From JAZQNF01 sp045641505 (GTDB taxonomy: Bacteria > Bacillota > Clostridia > Lachnospirales > Bianqueaceae): a stretch of 35,385 bases of DNA. The stretch lies in NCBI GenBank assembly GCA_045641505.1, contig JAZUHB010000092.1, positions 1 through 35,385 of the forward strand. The letters run 5' to 3'. The position numbers and the translations under genes were made by a program. The notes beneath the pieces were generated by a model. That model had not been told where the DNA came from and did not search any database. It saw nothing but the letters and a program-made list of their open reading frames with translations. This document shows, one piece after another, positions 15,041 through 23,292 of this stretch. How positions within the stretch are numbered: position 1 is the stretch's first letter; the number at the start of each line of letters is the position of its first letter.

Positions 15041-15076
15041 AAAAAAAGAGCCGGCCCCCTCCCGGGAGTCCGGCTC
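15041..15076 (-). terminator. Terminator after dnaB
   Basis: GAGCCGG (15048-15054) pairs with CCGGCTC (15070-15076), with further pairing in the loop. Seven A residues at 15041-15047 give the T-run on the minus strand. Confidence 0.88.
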
Positions 15077-15105
15077 GATGTAAACGCGTCAAATCTTACA
15101 TCGTC

Positions 15106-16440
15106 TTACTTCGCAAAATTCGCGAAGCGGGTGTACTTACCGTCGAAACGGAGCTTGACCGTGCCGAGCTCACCGTTACGCTGCTTGCCGATGATCACCT
15201 CGCCGATGTTCTTGTCCTCGGTGTCGGGGTGATAGTACTCGTCGCGGTAGAGGAACAGGATCAGGTCGGCGTCCTGCTCGATGCTGCCGCTCTCACGGAT
15301 GTCGGCCATGATGGGACGGTGGTCGGGACGGGTCTCGACCGCACGGGACAGCTGCGAAAGGGCCATGATGGGCACGTTCAGCTCGCGGGCCAGGATCTTC
15401 AGGCCGCGGGAGATCTCGGCGACCTCCTGCTGACGGTTCTCGCCGGCGCGGCCGGTGCCGCTCATCAGCTGCAGGTAGTCCACCAGGATGAAATCGAGCT
15501 GCTTCTGCTCCAGCAGGAGCTTGCGGCACTTGGTGCGGATCTCGGAGATGGTGATGCCGCCGGTATCGTCGAGGAAAAGACGGGCGCCGGCCATGTCCTG
15601 GATCGCGGTCATGACCTTCTCCCAGTCGTTGCCCAGCTGGCCGGTCATGATGTTGCCCAGCTCGATGCCCGCGTAGGAGGAGATCAGACGGTTCACCACC
15701 TGCTTGTTGGACATTTCGAGGGAGAACATCGCGCAGACCTTGTGCTGCTTGAGGGCCAGGTGCGACAGGATGCTGATGCCGAAGGCGGTCTTGCCCATGG
15801 AGGGACGGGCGCCGACGATGATCAGGTCGGAGGGCTTGAAGCCGTAGGTCTTCTTGTCCAGATCAGTGAAGCCGGAGGGGATGCCCACCAGCACGCCGCC
15901 GTTGGCGTAGGCCTCCTGCATGTCCGTGAGGGCCTCGGGCAGGATGTCGCTCAGCGAGCGGAAATCGGTGCTGACCCGGCGGGACAGGATGCCGGAAACG
16001 TCGGCGGACACGGAGTTGGACAGGTCGTCGATGCTCTGGGAGTTGGAATAGCTGGCCGCGAGGATCCCGTTCGCCATGCGGATGAAGCGGCGGTACAGGG
16101 AGTCGTCCTTGACGATCTTGACGTAGTCGCGGATATGCGCGGAGGTGGGGACGGCCCCGGCAATCTGGCCGAGGTACTTCATGTCGCCGGCCTCCTCCAT
16201 GTGGCCTTCGGCGGTCAGCTCGCCGGCCAGGGTGATCAGGTCGCAGTCGCGGCGCTCGTTGTAGAGGGTCTTGAGCGCGTCGAAGATCAGCCCGTGGCGC
16301 TGGCTGTAGAAATCGTCTTTTTCCAGATGCGTGCAGGCAAATTCGACCGCGTCGGCATCCATCAGCATGGAACCGATGACGGCCTGCTCCGCTTCGTCGC
16401 TGTGGGGCGGCGTCTTCTGGATCACTTTTTCGTCAGGCAT
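15106..16440 (-). CDS. dnaB: Replicative DNA helicase DnaB
   Basis: 444 residues, normal for DnaB. The N-terminal domain (PHSDEAEQAVIGSMLMD) binds primase. The RecA-like ATPase has Walker A GARPSMGKTAFG (about 208-219), Walker B FILVDYLQLM, and the C-terminal motifs LSQLSRAVETR and RESGSIEQDADLI. It unwinds DNA at the fork. The ATG at 16440 has GGAGGG 6 bases upstream and overlaps the end of rplI by 8 bases; the longer frame to 16464 is less likely. The order rplI-dnaB is common in Firmicutes. Confidence 0.96.
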   Translation of the reverse strand: MPDEKVIQKTPPHSDEAEQAVIGSMLMDADAVEFACTHLEKDDFYSQRHGLIFDALKTLYNERRDCDLITLAGELTAEGHMEEAGDMKYLGQIAGAVPTSAHIRDYVKIVKDDSLYRRFIRMANGILAASYSNSQSIDDLSNSVSADVSGILSRRVSTDFRSLSDILPEALTDMQEAYANGGVLVGIPSGFTDLDKKTYGFKPSDLIIVGARPSMGKTAFGISILSHLALKQHKVCAMFSLEMSNKQVVNRLISSYAGIELGNIMTGQLGNDWEKVMTAIQDMAGARLFLDDTGGITISEIRTKCRKLLLEQKQLDFILVDYLQLMSGTGRAGENRQQEVAEISRGLKILARELNVPIMALSQLSRAVETRPDHRPIMADIRESGSIEQDADLILFLYRDEYYHPDTEDKNIGEVIIGKQRNGELGTVKLRFDGKYTRFANFAK

Positions 16441-16885
16441 CTTTTCCCTCCACCTTGACAGCAAGCTCCGCCGTGATTTCGGTATAGAGCTTGAGACCGA
16501 CCTTGTAGCTGCCGACCGCCTTGATGGGGTCCTTCAGCACGATCTTTTTCTTGTCGATCTCGACGCCGCACTGGGCCGCCAGCGCGTCCGCGATCTCCTT
16601 GCCGGTGATGGAGCCGAACAGACGGCCGCCCTCGCCGGTCTTGGAAACGATCGTCACGGTCTTCTCCTTGAGCTGCGCCGCGAGGGCCAGAGCCTCCGCG
16701 CGCTCCCGCTCCCGGCGGGCCGCCTCGCTTCCCTTCTTGATCTCATATTCGTTGATGACGCTCTTGGTGGCCTCGGTGGCGAGCTTCTTGGGCAGCAGGT
16801 AATTCTTGCCGTAGCCCTCGCTGACCTCCACCAGGTCGCCCTTGCGGCCGAGCTTATTGACGTTTTCGAGTAAAAGAACCTTCAT
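16433..16885 (-). CDS. rplI: 50S ribosomal protein L9
   Basis: 150 residues, full length. The N-terminal rRNA-binding domain starts MKVLLLENVNKLGRKGD and contains GYGKNYLLPKKLA. A long Glu/Arg/Ala-rich connecting helix (about 42-75) leads to the C-terminal domain with GRLFGSITGKEIADAL. GGAAGG precedes the ATG. It lies between gdpP (30 bases upstream) and dnaB. Confidence 0.97.
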   Translation of the reverse strand: MKVLLLENVNKLGRKGDLVEVSEGYGKNYLLPKKLATEATKSVINEYEIKKGSEAARRERERAEALALAAQLKEKTVTIVSKTGEGGRLFGSITGKEIADALAAQCGVEIDKKKIVLKDPIKAVGSYKVGLKLYTEITAELAVKVEGKDA

Positions 16886-16915
16886 GATTTCCTTCCTTTC
16901 CGAAGCACTCGATGA

Positions 16916-18937
16916 TCAGGCGCGCCGGTAGGCGTCGACCTTTTCGATGGCCTCGAGCAGTTTCTGTTCCGCTTCCTCCAGGGTGACGCCGGAGAGCTGC
17001 GCGCCGGCCACGTTCAGATGACCGCCGCCGCCGAGCTCCTCCATCACCAGCTGGACGTTGTTGTTGCCCAGCGACCGGGCGCTCAGGTAGATCGTGTCGC
17101 CGATCTCGGTGATCACGTACGAGGCGTTCACGCCGCTGATGTCCAGCATCTCGTCCGCCGCCTGCGCGGCAACCGCCTGCGCGTTCGGCAGCGTGCCCTT
17201 CCAGAGCGACACCAGCACGCCGTTCTTCACGGCGCGGGCCTGGCTGACGATCATGCCGCGGGCCTTGTATTCTTCCATGTCATCCTTGAAGAGTTCGCGC
17301 ACGCGCTCGGCGTCGGCGCCCTGACGGCGCAGGAACGCGGCCGCCTCGAAGGTGCGGACGCCGCTCTTCACGGTAAAATATTTGGTATCGAGCACGATGC
17401 CGGCGAACAGGCCGTCGGCCTCGAGCTGGGTGAGCACCGGCTTCTCCGCGGTGTAGCGCAGGAGCTCCGTGACCATTTCGCTGGCAGAGGACACGTAGGT
17501 CTCCACGTAGCAGATCTCGGGCCGGAGGCTGTCCTCGCTGCGGCGGTGATGGTCGATGATGGCCACGTGCTTCGCGAGCTCGGTGAGCTGCGGCGCCTGG
17601 GTCATGCCGGGCCGGCTGCAGTCGGTGATCAGCAGCAGCACCTCTTCGTTGCGGATATATTCCTTCGCCTGATCCTCGCCGATGATGGCGTAGGCAGCTT
17701 CAGGCTCGTTCATGATGCGGCGGTAGAACTCCTCCACCGCGGGATGCTCGTCGCCCAGGATGATGTGGGCGGGCTTGCCGACCAGCGCGGCCATCCGGTA
17801 GAGACCGAGGCAGGCGCCGAGGCTGTCCATGTCGGGATTCGCGTGGCCCATGATCAGCACCCGTCCGACGTGCTCCATCTCCTCCTTCAGCGCGTAGGCG
17901 ACCTGACGCGGCCGCACGCGGCTCTGGGATTCGATCGCGGCGCTGTTGCCGCCGTAGAAGCTCTGCCGGTCCGCGGTCTTCACCACGGCCTGATCGCCGC
18001 CGCGGCCGAGGGCCAGATCGACGGCCTCGCGGGCCAGCTCACGCGCCTGATAGATATCGTGCGCGGCGCCTACGCCGATGCTCAGCGTGGGCGGATACTT
18101 GTTGCCGCTGGAGATCTTCTTGGTATCCTCGAGGATGCGGAAGCGCTCCTCCTCCACCTTTGCCAGATAGCGGTGGTGGAAGGACATATAGAAACGGTTC
18201 TTCTCCAGGCGGATCAGCACGCCCTCCACCTCTTCGCACAGCGTGTTGATGCTGCGGTAGATGAGCGCCTCGAGCAGAGGCTTGCGGCTGTCATCCATGG
18301 ACTCGAACACCTGCTCGTAATTGTCCACGTAGATCAGCGCGGCGATCGGCTGCAGATCCTCGTTTTCCTTTTCGAGCTCGCGGATGCGGGTGCAGTCCTT
18401 GAAGCTGATCGAGTAGATCCGGCTGTAATCGCGGTCGTCGATCTTCAGCGAGATCGGCTCGTCCACGCGGACCTTCCGCAGGGTGACCAGATAGTCGCGG
18501 CCCCGGTAAACGGTCTCCTTGGTGACGGGCTCCCAGTCGATGCCGGCGATCGCGTCATCGAGACCCATGTTCAGCTCGTCGACGTAGCGGCCCAGCATCG
18601 GCTTCGCGCCGGGCATCTCCTCGAAGGCCTTGTTTTCCCAGACCACGCAGCCGTCCGCGGCGAGCAGCAGCATCGGCTGCTCCCACTGATCCATCTGCTG
18701 CTTGTATTCCTTTTCCAGGCTGAGCGCGGCTTTCAGCGTGTTCTTGCGGATGTTGCGCTTGAACTGCCGGCGCACGATCAGCGCCAGAATGCCTTCCACG
18801 AGCGCGACCGTACCTGCCGTGATGGCGGCGGGACCGCGCCCGAAGCAGAGCGCGGCGATGGCCATCGCGAGGCTCGCGCCGGCCATGCCGTACAGCACTC
18901 CGAAGTACAGGCTGAAGCTCTTTTTCTTAGTGTCCAT
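16916..18937 (-). CDS. gdpP: GdpP-like cyclic-di-AMP phosphodiesterase (DHH family)
   Basis: 673 residues. Two N-terminal membrane helices (about 8-32 and 36-56) anchor it. A degenerate PAS domain (about 75-165) and a degenerate GGDEF domain (190-320, no GGDEF motif) follow. The DHH domain has GHANPDMDSLG (H365, D369, D371), D439, and DHH at 462-464. DHHA1 ends in GGGGH (636-640). The family hydrolyses c-di-AMP to pApA and so influences potassium balance and cell-wall stress. The usual D-x-[NH]-R-P motif reads DCSRPG here, a small departure. The start at 18937 is preferred: AAAGGA lies ahead, while the extension to 19003 is Arg-rich. It is in the standard gdpP-rplI-dnaB order. Confidence 0.94.
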   Translation of the reverse strand: MDTKKKSFSLYFGVLYGMAGASLAMAIAALCFGRGPAAITAGTVALVEGILALIVRRQFKRNIRKNTLKAALSLEKEYKQQMDQWEQPMLLLAADGCVVWENKAFEEMPGAKPMLGRYVDELNMGLDDAIAGIDWEPVTKETVYRGRDYLVTLRKVRVDEPISLKIDDRDYSRIYSISFKDCTRIRELEKENEDLQPIAALIYVDNYEQVFESMDDSRKPLLEALIYRSINTLCEEVEGVLIRLEKNRFYMSFHHRYLAKVEEERFRILEDTKKISSGNKYPPTLSIGVGAAHDIYQARELAREAVDLALGRGGDQAVVKTADRQSFYGGNSAAIESQSRVRPRQVAYALKEEMEHVGRVLIMGHANPDMDSLGACLGLYRMAALVGKPAHIILGDEHPAVEEFYRRIMNEPEAAYAIIGEDQAKEYIRNEEVLLLITDCSRPGMTQAPQLTELAKHVAIIDHHRRSEDSLRPEICYVETYVSSASEMVTELLRYTAEKPVLTQLEADGLFAGIVLDTKYFTVKSGVRTFEAAAFLRRQGADAERVRELFKDDMEEYKARGMIVSQARAVKNGVLVSLWKGTLPNAQAVAAQAADEMLDISGVNASYVITEIGDTIYLSARSLGNNNVQLVMEELGGGGHLNVAGAQLSGVTLEEAEQKLLEAIEKVDAYRRA

Positions 18938-19033
18938 GATTTGTCCTTTTTGAAGTGGGCTATGAGGGAGAGAGCTTGCGCGTCGCGCGAGGCGGCGCGG
19001 CAACCGGTTCGCGGGAACCGCGGCGCGTTCGCG

Positions 19034-19516
19034 TCACACGAACGGCTTCTCCGACAGAGCCATGTTGGCATTATAGTAACGGGAGTCTTGCGTGACGTCC
19101 TGCCCGAACCAGGCGGGCGGCACGAAGGCAGCCATCTCTTCTTCGCTTTCGAATTCGACCTCGACCATCCGGAGGCCCTTCCATTCGCCTTCGAAAATGT
19201 CGAGTTCGGCGGTGAGACTGCGGCCGCCGCGGCCCGGCAACGGGATCAGGTAGCGCGTCTTCTCGACCGCGCGGCCGACCCGTTTCGCGGCCAGCTCCTC
19301 ATAACTTTCGCGGCTGAGCGGCAGCTCGAATTCCTCGTGCGCGCCGAGGCCCTTTCCTTTGACGGTCAGGATGAAGCGCTCCTCGCCGTTCCACTCGCTC
19401 CGCCGCACCCGGATGACCGGATCGGCGCAGACGTAGGCCTGGCTGATGGCGCAGTGCTCGCGCTCCGACAGGTGAGCGGGCAGCCGCTTCACCAGAAATT
19501 TCCGTTCGATTTCCAT
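19034..19516 (-). CDS. CYTH domain protein (triphosphate tunnel metalloenzyme family)
   Basis: 160 residues covering one CYTH domain. The signature ExExK is at the extreme N terminus (MEIERKF, E2, E4, K6). Basic and acidic tunnel residues follow: RVRRSEWNG, FILTVKGKG, EEFELPL, and TAELDIFEGEWKGLRMVEVEFES. Family members cleave inorganic tripolyphosphate or make related phosphoryl transfers; a class IV adenylate cyclase function is possible but less usual in such short proteins. The ribosome binding site is weak. It lies 49 bases after a hypothetical gene and about 100 bases before gdpP. Confidence 0.9.
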   Translation of the reverse strand: MEIERKFLVKRLPAHLSEREHCAISQAYVCADPVIRVRRSEWNGEERFILTVKGKGLGAHEEFELPLSRESYEELAAKRVGRAVEKTRYLIPLPGRGGRSLTAELDIFEGEWKGLRMVEVEFESEEEMAAFVPPAWFGQDVTQDSRYYNANMALSEKPFV

Positions 19517-19565
19517 GCTTCTCTTTTCTGCTGTGCGGGACAGCGGGACGCTTCGGCGGCGCGGC

Positions 19566-20270
19566 TCAGTCGATGATAAAGCGGTCCTGCAGCGGCGGGC
19601 ACTCCTCCGGATCGATCTCCGCGGGCGCCTGCTCGCGCAGATCCGCGTTCTGGAGCGCCGCGGCGAAGCAGGCCGCCAGCTCGAACAGCCGGGTGCACTC
19701 GCCGAGCGTGAAGGGGCTGATTTCGTCCAGCGACAGGCTCATGCTCATGCGCGCGGCCTTCATCTGCCGGAACGCCTCGGCCCGGTGCGGCGCCTCGAAA
19801 TCAGGCGCGGCCTCGCCCACCAGGAGCTCCACGCAGGCGTCGCGGTAGGGCTTGTTCAGCGGCGCGGCCCAGAGCCGGTCGAAGGCCTCTTCCAGGCAGC
19901 GGAGCCGCGGGTCGAACGCGCGGAGCCGCAGGTTCTTGCCTTTTTTCGCGGCGAACCATGCCAGGAAGCCCATCATTCTGCCCGGATTCGTGTAGGTGTC
20001 GCGGGTGGCGCAGCGGGCCTCCATCGCGGCGCGCCCGGCCTCGTAGGCTTCGGCGGCGCCGGGAGACGCGAGCAGCGCGGGGTACGCGGGCTGCGCGGCC
20101 GCCTCGGTAGCTTCGGGCGGCGTCAGACGCATCGGCCGCGGCGTGATCCGCTCCAGGGCCTCGCAGGCTTCCGGGATCCGGACGGCCTCGGCCATCATCT
20201 CGTCCTCGCTGATTCCTTTGTGACAGATGAAGTTCTCCATCATGAAATTGAAATCCAGCGTGAGACTCAT
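19566..20270 (-). CDS. Hypothetical protein, first gene of the gdpP-rplI-dnaB group
   Basis: 234 residues, soluble, mostly helical, rich in Ala, Glu and Arg. I recognise no domain. Distinct stretches are FNFMMENFICHKGISEDEMM near the N terminus and KSGKNLRLRAFDPRL-like residues in the middle. The ATG at 20270 is chosen because GGAGGAG lies just upstream and a strong promoter lies 37 bp away; longer frames cross that promoter. Convergent evidence for a real gene is the promoter, the palindromic operator and the tight spacing to the CYTH gene. Confidence 0.72.
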   Translation of the reverse strand: MSLTLDFNFMMENFICHKGISEDEMMAEAVRIPEACEALERITPRPMRLTPPEATEAAAQPAYPALLASPGAAEAYEAGRAAMEARCATRDTYTNPGRMMGFLAWFAAKKGKNLRLRAFDPRLRCLEEAFDRLWAAPLNKPYRDACVELLVGEAAPDFEAPHRAEAFRQMKAARMSMSLSLDEISPFTLGECTRLFELAACFAAALQNADLREQAPAEIDPEECPPLQDRFIID

Positions 20271-20290
20271 GGCACTCCTCCGCAAATGCA

Positions 20291-20335
20291 TAATGATAGT
20301 TTTATCATTATAAACTTTTTGCGTCCATTCGTCAA
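20291..20335 (-). promoter_or_regulatory. Promoter with a 20-bp palindromic operator
   Basis: On the minus strand TTGACG (20335-20330) and a perfect TATAAT (20312-20307) are 17 bp apart. TAATGATAGTTTTATCATTA (20291-20310) is a perfect 8-bp inverted repeat with a GTTT centre. It overlaps the -10 box and the start site, the right place for a repressor. It could also be an RNA hairpin at the 5' end of the transcript. Confidence 0.82.
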
Positions 20336-20378
20336 GAATCGCGGGCGGAGCGGCGCGTGGGGCCGGCGGGTTCACGGC

Positions 20379-20445
20379 CGGCACATCGAAGCCGGCGGAT
20401 TCCAGGTCGGCACATCGAAGCCGGTGGATTCCAAGTCGGCGCGCA
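20379..20445. repeat. 29-bp tandem repeat, two copies plus a partial
   Basis: CGGCACATCGAAGCCGG begins at 20379 and 20408; a third unit starts at 20437 but diverges after CGGCGC. It lies upstream of the promoter at 20335 and encodes nothing that I can support. Confidence 0.75.
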
Positions 20446-20639
20446 AGAATCAGCCGCCGTCGGCGCAAATCCGCACTGCGATGTCAGATTCCGGAGAAAA
20501 TCCGACGTGGCATGTTCTGGAAACTCAGCTATTTTCATATATGATAAAAAGCAGAACGGCACCGTGAAAGCGGAAACGCCCTCGAAGGACCGTTCGCGGC
20601 GGAGTTCCAAAGGCTTGCGGCGTGTTTTATGCAGTTTCA

Positions 20640-20740
20640 GCTCGCCATTTCGGCGGACTTGGCCAGCTAAATCGATTTTCAAAACGTACGTCCCAAAAAA
20701 GTGGCGGTGTTTTACCACAGTTTAGCTCGCCGGTTTTCAC
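20640..20740. repeat. Dispersed intergenic hairpin repeat, copy B
   Basis: GGCCAGCTAAATCGATTTTC, then AAAACGTACG and CCCAAAAAAGTGGCG, match 12290-12330 in the same orientation. It ends with GTTTAGCTCGCCG, equivalent to the right arm of the copy A hairpin. Confidence 0.65.
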
Positions 20741-20799
20741 TTATCAGAGCCAAAAGAGGCCAAAAGCTTGTCCAAAAAGCACGCCCCGTCCGTCGCGGT

Positions 20800-20915
20800 G
20801 CCCCTGAAAAGTGCATAAAAGTCTTGTTTTTCGCAAATCCTGCATAAAATCAGGCCTCAAAATGCTCAAGAGGCGAGCCAGCCACCCCGCTTAGCTCGCC
20901 ACTTTTCAGAGGCGT
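20800..20915. repeat. Dispersed intergenic hairpin repeat, copy C
   Basis: GAAAAGTGCATAAAAG, TTCGCAAATCCTG and the palindrome GAGGCGAGCCAGC...GCTTAGCTCGCCACTTTTCAG match pieces of copy A in the opposite orientation. The order of the pieces differs between copies, so the family looks modular. Confidence 0.6.
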
Positions 20916-20930
20916 ACCCTTTTTCACTGA

Positions 20931-20968
20931 TTTTAACTGGCCGCAAAGGCCTGAATGGCCAGTTAAAA
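20931..20968. promoter_or_regulatory. Perfect 12-bp inverted repeat just upstream of the nuclease-like gene
   Basis: TTTTAACTGGCC (20931-20942) pairs with GGCCAGTTAAAA (20957-20968) across 14 bases. It ends 30 bp before the ATG at 20999. There is no T-run after it, so it is more likely an operator, a 5' UTR hairpin or part of the repeat family (TGGCCAG(C/T)TAAA recurs in copy B). Confidence 0.7.
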
Positions 20969-20998
20969 ACGCAATTCACAGGCCACCCTCCTCCGAAC

Positions 20999-21739
20999 AT
21001 GATCACATCCAAGGAACTCGCAGACATCCAGCGGCAAATTGAAAGCCAGGTCAGTCCCATGAAGGGCAAACTGCGCCTCAACCGACACAGAAACAGCTAC
21101 CAATTCTATCTCGTCACGGGTCGGGAACCGCACGGGCAGTACATTCCGCGCGGGGAGGCGGCAATCCGCGTGCAGCAGGAGTATCTCGCGCTGCTAGCGG
21201 CTGAGACCGGGCGGCTCATGCGGAATGCAGAGGAACTCGAGGACGCCTACGGGCAGCTCATGCAGGTCCGCGAGCGCATGCATCCGGCAAAGGCGGCGCT
21301 CGTCACGCCGCTGATCGACGACGCGGCCGGGTTCGCCGAGGACTGGCAGCGCCGTCATCCGCAGCGGCAACGGACGATCTCGAAGGGAATCCTCACGAAC
21401 AAGGGCGAGCTCGTCCGCTCGAAATCCGAGAAAATCATCGCCGACAAGCTCGCCGCGCTGCAGATCCCGTATCAGTATGAGCCGACGGTCGACCTCTACG
21501 ACCAGCCGGTGATCCCCGATTTCCTGGTGCTCAACCCGCGTACGCGGCGCGAATTTCTGTGGGAGCACCTCGGCATGATCGACCTACCCGCGTACAACCG
21601 GAAAGCCATCGCCAAGCTGAACGCCTATATGAAAACCGGCTATTTCCCCGGGCAGAACCTGATCATCAGTTTCGAGACCGACGAGAATCCGCTGGATGTC
21701 GGGACGGTCGATCTGCTGATCCAGACGTACCTGAGTTGA
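20999..21739 (+). CDS. Possible PD-(D/E)XK-fold nuclease-like protein
   Basis: 246 residues. The N-terminal half (1-130) is helical, with a coiled-coil-like stretch at 55-95. The C-terminal half resembles a restriction-endonuclease-like core: VRSKSEKIIADKLAALQIPYQYE (E144), PVIPDFLVL (P173, D174) and FLWEHLGMIDLPAY (E189). The usual lysine of the (D/E)xK motif is replaced by E-H-L, which I recall from uncharacterised clostridial proteins of this kind; activity is therefore uncertain. No good ribosome binding site precedes the ATG, and CCTCCTCC lies there instead. It stands alone, behind a dense set of hairpin repeats, and converges with a hypothetical gene 9 bp away. Confidence 0.7.
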   Translation: MITSKELADIQRQIESQVSPMKGKLRLNRHRNSYQFYLVTGREPHGQYIPRGEAAIRVQQEYLALLAAETGRLMRNAEELEDAYGQLMQVRERMHPAKAALVTPLIDDAAGFAEDWQRRHPQRQRTISKGILTNKGELVRSKSEKIIADKLAALQIPYQYEPTVDLYDQPVIPDFLVLNPRTRREFLWEHLGMIDLPAYNRKAIAKLNAYMKTGYFPGQNLIISFETDENPLDVGTVDLLIQTYLS

Positions 21740-21748
21740 CCGCGTCCC

Positions 21749-22219
21749 TCACGGCACCAGCGCGAAGAACTCCCGCGCGACGCCCGCGCCCTGCAGCAGC
21801 CGCGCGCACTCGTGGAAGAGCGTAAAGACCGCGCGGGCCCGCGGCACCGACTCGGCCGGGATGCGCGAGAACTCGCCGGCCATGCGGATGTAGGCCCGCA
21901 GCGCGCAGGAGCCGTTCGCGAAGTAAAAGCGGTCCGCGTAGCCGTCCAGCACGAAGTAGCCGGTGACGCGGCTCATCTCCTCGGTGCGGCCGTCGCCCAG
22001 CGCGCGCCAACCGCCGGCGATCGTCCGCCGGAGCTCCTCCAGCTTGTCCGCCGGCAGCGTGAAATAGGTGCCGGCGTCCGCCGCCGAGCGGCGGCAGAGC
22101 ACATTGTCCTCCGCCCGGTCGAGCACCGTCACCTTGTGTCCCAGAATGCTGCAGGAACGGCTCGCCTCGAATTCGAAAAGCTTGCCCGCGTCCTGCTCCC
22201 GTTCCGCCGTGATCATCAT
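21749..22219 (-). CDS. Hypothetical protein
   Basis: 156 residues with no recognised domain, signal or membrane segment. Visible stretches are SRSCSILGHKVTVLDRAEDN and a Tyr/Phe-rich GYFVLDGYADRFYFANGSCALRAYIRM. ATG at 22219 is chosen since GGGGGA lies 8 bases ahead; a second ATG follows directly at 22216. The open frame reaches 22444 but that part crosses a terminator. Codon use fits the neighbourhood. Confidence 0.6.
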   Translation of the reverse strand: MMITAEREQDAGKLFEFEASRSCSILGHKVTVLDRAEDNVLCRRSAADAGTYFTLPADKLEELRRTIAGGWRALGDGRTEEMSRVTGYFVLDGYADRFYFANGSCALRAYIRMAGEFSRIPAESVPRARAVFTLFHECARLLQGAGVAREFFALVP

Positions 22220-22411
22220 TGTAATGTCCCCCCGTTTTCCGGATGCGCCCGCGGCGGATCGCCATCGCGGCAGAATGAATCCGCCCGCGAACGCTCCTTT
22301 TCTGATGATCTCAGTATGCGGGATGACCTGTACGATATGGGGGACGGAAGGCCGCGAGAGATCGAAGCAAGCCGCGGCGAAACGGCACCGCGCCGCGTCC
22401 CGCCGCAAATC
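22220..22411. other. Non-coding gap upstream of the hypothetical gene
   Basis: I see no gene in this part of the 22220-22518 gap. AAAAGGAG on the minus strand (near 22295) looks like a ribosome binding site, but no start codon follows at the right distance. No convincing promoter was found. Confidence 0.5.
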
Positions 22412-22441
22412 AAAAAGCCGGGGCGAGTTCCGTCCCGGCTT
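22409..22441 (-). terminator. Terminator after the HisJ-type phosphatase
   Basis: On the minus strand AAGCCGGGA pairs with the CCCGGCTT arm, stem about 22414-22421 with 22434-22441, followed by TTTTTG. It is about 80 bases past the phosphatase stop. Confidence 0.7.
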
Positions 22442-22518
22442 CACAAATCACATCAAGCGCAGCGCGCTTCACAAATCTCAGAAAACGCGGCGCGCGACAC
22501 GCGGCACGCCGCCTCCGC

Positions 22519-23292
22519 TCACAGCTTCCGGAGCTCGACCTTCTCGACGAGGTTCAGCCCGTACTTGCGGACCCACTCCATCGCCCGCTCCTCGATCTCC
22601 GGCATCGCGAAGCGCTCAGGGCCGTGGGCATCGATGCCCAGAACGACCTTGCAGCCCTTCTCGCCGACCAGCTTCCAGAAAGCCTTCTTCGGGTAGTTGC
22701 GGTTCTTCCAGATGCCCAGCAGGTTCAGCTCCAGCGGGATGTCCAGGCGGTTCGCGGCGTCGCAGATCCGGCCCATCTCGGCGATGTAGGTCTTCTTCGG
22801 GCCCATGTACCAGACGACGTCCGGGTGGGCGAGGTAGGAAAAGACGCCGGTCTCGAGACCCGCGATCAGGTTGTCGGCGTATTTCCGGAGCAGCTCGTCG
22901 CTGAAGGTGGGCGCGAGCGTGCGGGGATAGCCGGGCTTGTCGCACTCGAAGAAATGCTGGCCGAGGATCAGGTACTCGGCGCCGACGGATTTCACGTAGG
23001 AGAGCATCGCGTCGAACCAGTCGGGATAGTACTCCATCTCGAAGCCGATGGGCAGCTCGATCTGACCCTTGTACTTTTCGCGCAGGGCGCGGAGCTCCGC
23101 GATCTCGGTCGCCGCGTCGGCAGTGGAGACGCGGAAGTGCGCCTCGAAGCCGTCGTCCGGATAGGCGAAGGGCGCGTGGTCGGAGAAGCCGTTGATCTCG
23201 AGACCCATGGCGATGGCGCCGCGGACGTACTCCTCGGCCTCGCCCTGAGCGTGGTGACAGTACTTGGTATGAGTATGGTAATTGGCAATCAT
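22519..23292 (-). CDS. PHP-domain histidinol-phosphatase-like phosphoesterase (HisJ family)
   Basis: 257 residues, one PHP domain. Metal-binding motifs: NYHTHTKYCHHA at residues 4-15, GFSDHAPF, EMEYYPD, GQHFF, LAHPDVVWY and the C-terminal GIDAHGPE. The HTHTxxCxHA form and the EMEY motif are those of HisJ/HisK-type histidinol phosphatase, which removes phosphate from L-histidinol phosphate. No his genes are nearby, so another small phosphate ester is possible. The ATG at 23292 is preferred over 23421 because the motif-bearing N terminus begins there and GAGAGGCG precedes it. Confidence 0.85.
   Translation of the reverse strand: MIANYHTHTKYCHHAQGEAEEYVRGAIAMGLEINGFSDHAPFAYPDDGFEAHFRVSTADAATEIAELRALREKYKGQIELPIGFEMEYYPDWFDAMLSYVKSVGAEYLILGQHFFECDKPGYPRTLAPTFSDELLRKYADNLIAGLETGVFSYLAHPDVVWYMGPKKTYIAEMGRICDAANRLDIPLELNLLGIWKNRNYPKKAFWKLVGEKGCKVVLGIDAHGPERFAMPEIEERAMEWVRKYGLNLVEKVELRKL

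Noticed and set aside
17018..19576. 852-codon open frame on the plus strand opposite gdpP
   Set aside because: It is antisense to clear gdpP, CYTH and neighbouring genes, rich in His/Gly/Ala/Arg, with no domain. High GC content keeps such frames open. The same applies to long frames at 856-2499 (-), 6934-8514 (+), 9289-10818 (+), 12430-13884 (+), 14935-16458 (+), 24222-25598 (-), 25821-27437 (+) and 30120-32459 (+).
20520..20560. Promoter at TTTTCATATATGATAAAA
   Set aside because: A -10-like TATGAT exists, but the only -35-like hexamer is 19 bp away and poor, and no gene follows nearby.
20332..20718. 128-residue minus-strand gene
   Set aside because: It spans the tandem and hairpin repeats, has no ribosome binding site and no recognisable domain.
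22439..22480. Direct repeats CTTCACAAATC as attachment sites
   Set aside because: Two 11-bp copies 27 bp apart are too short and too close, with no integrase in the window.
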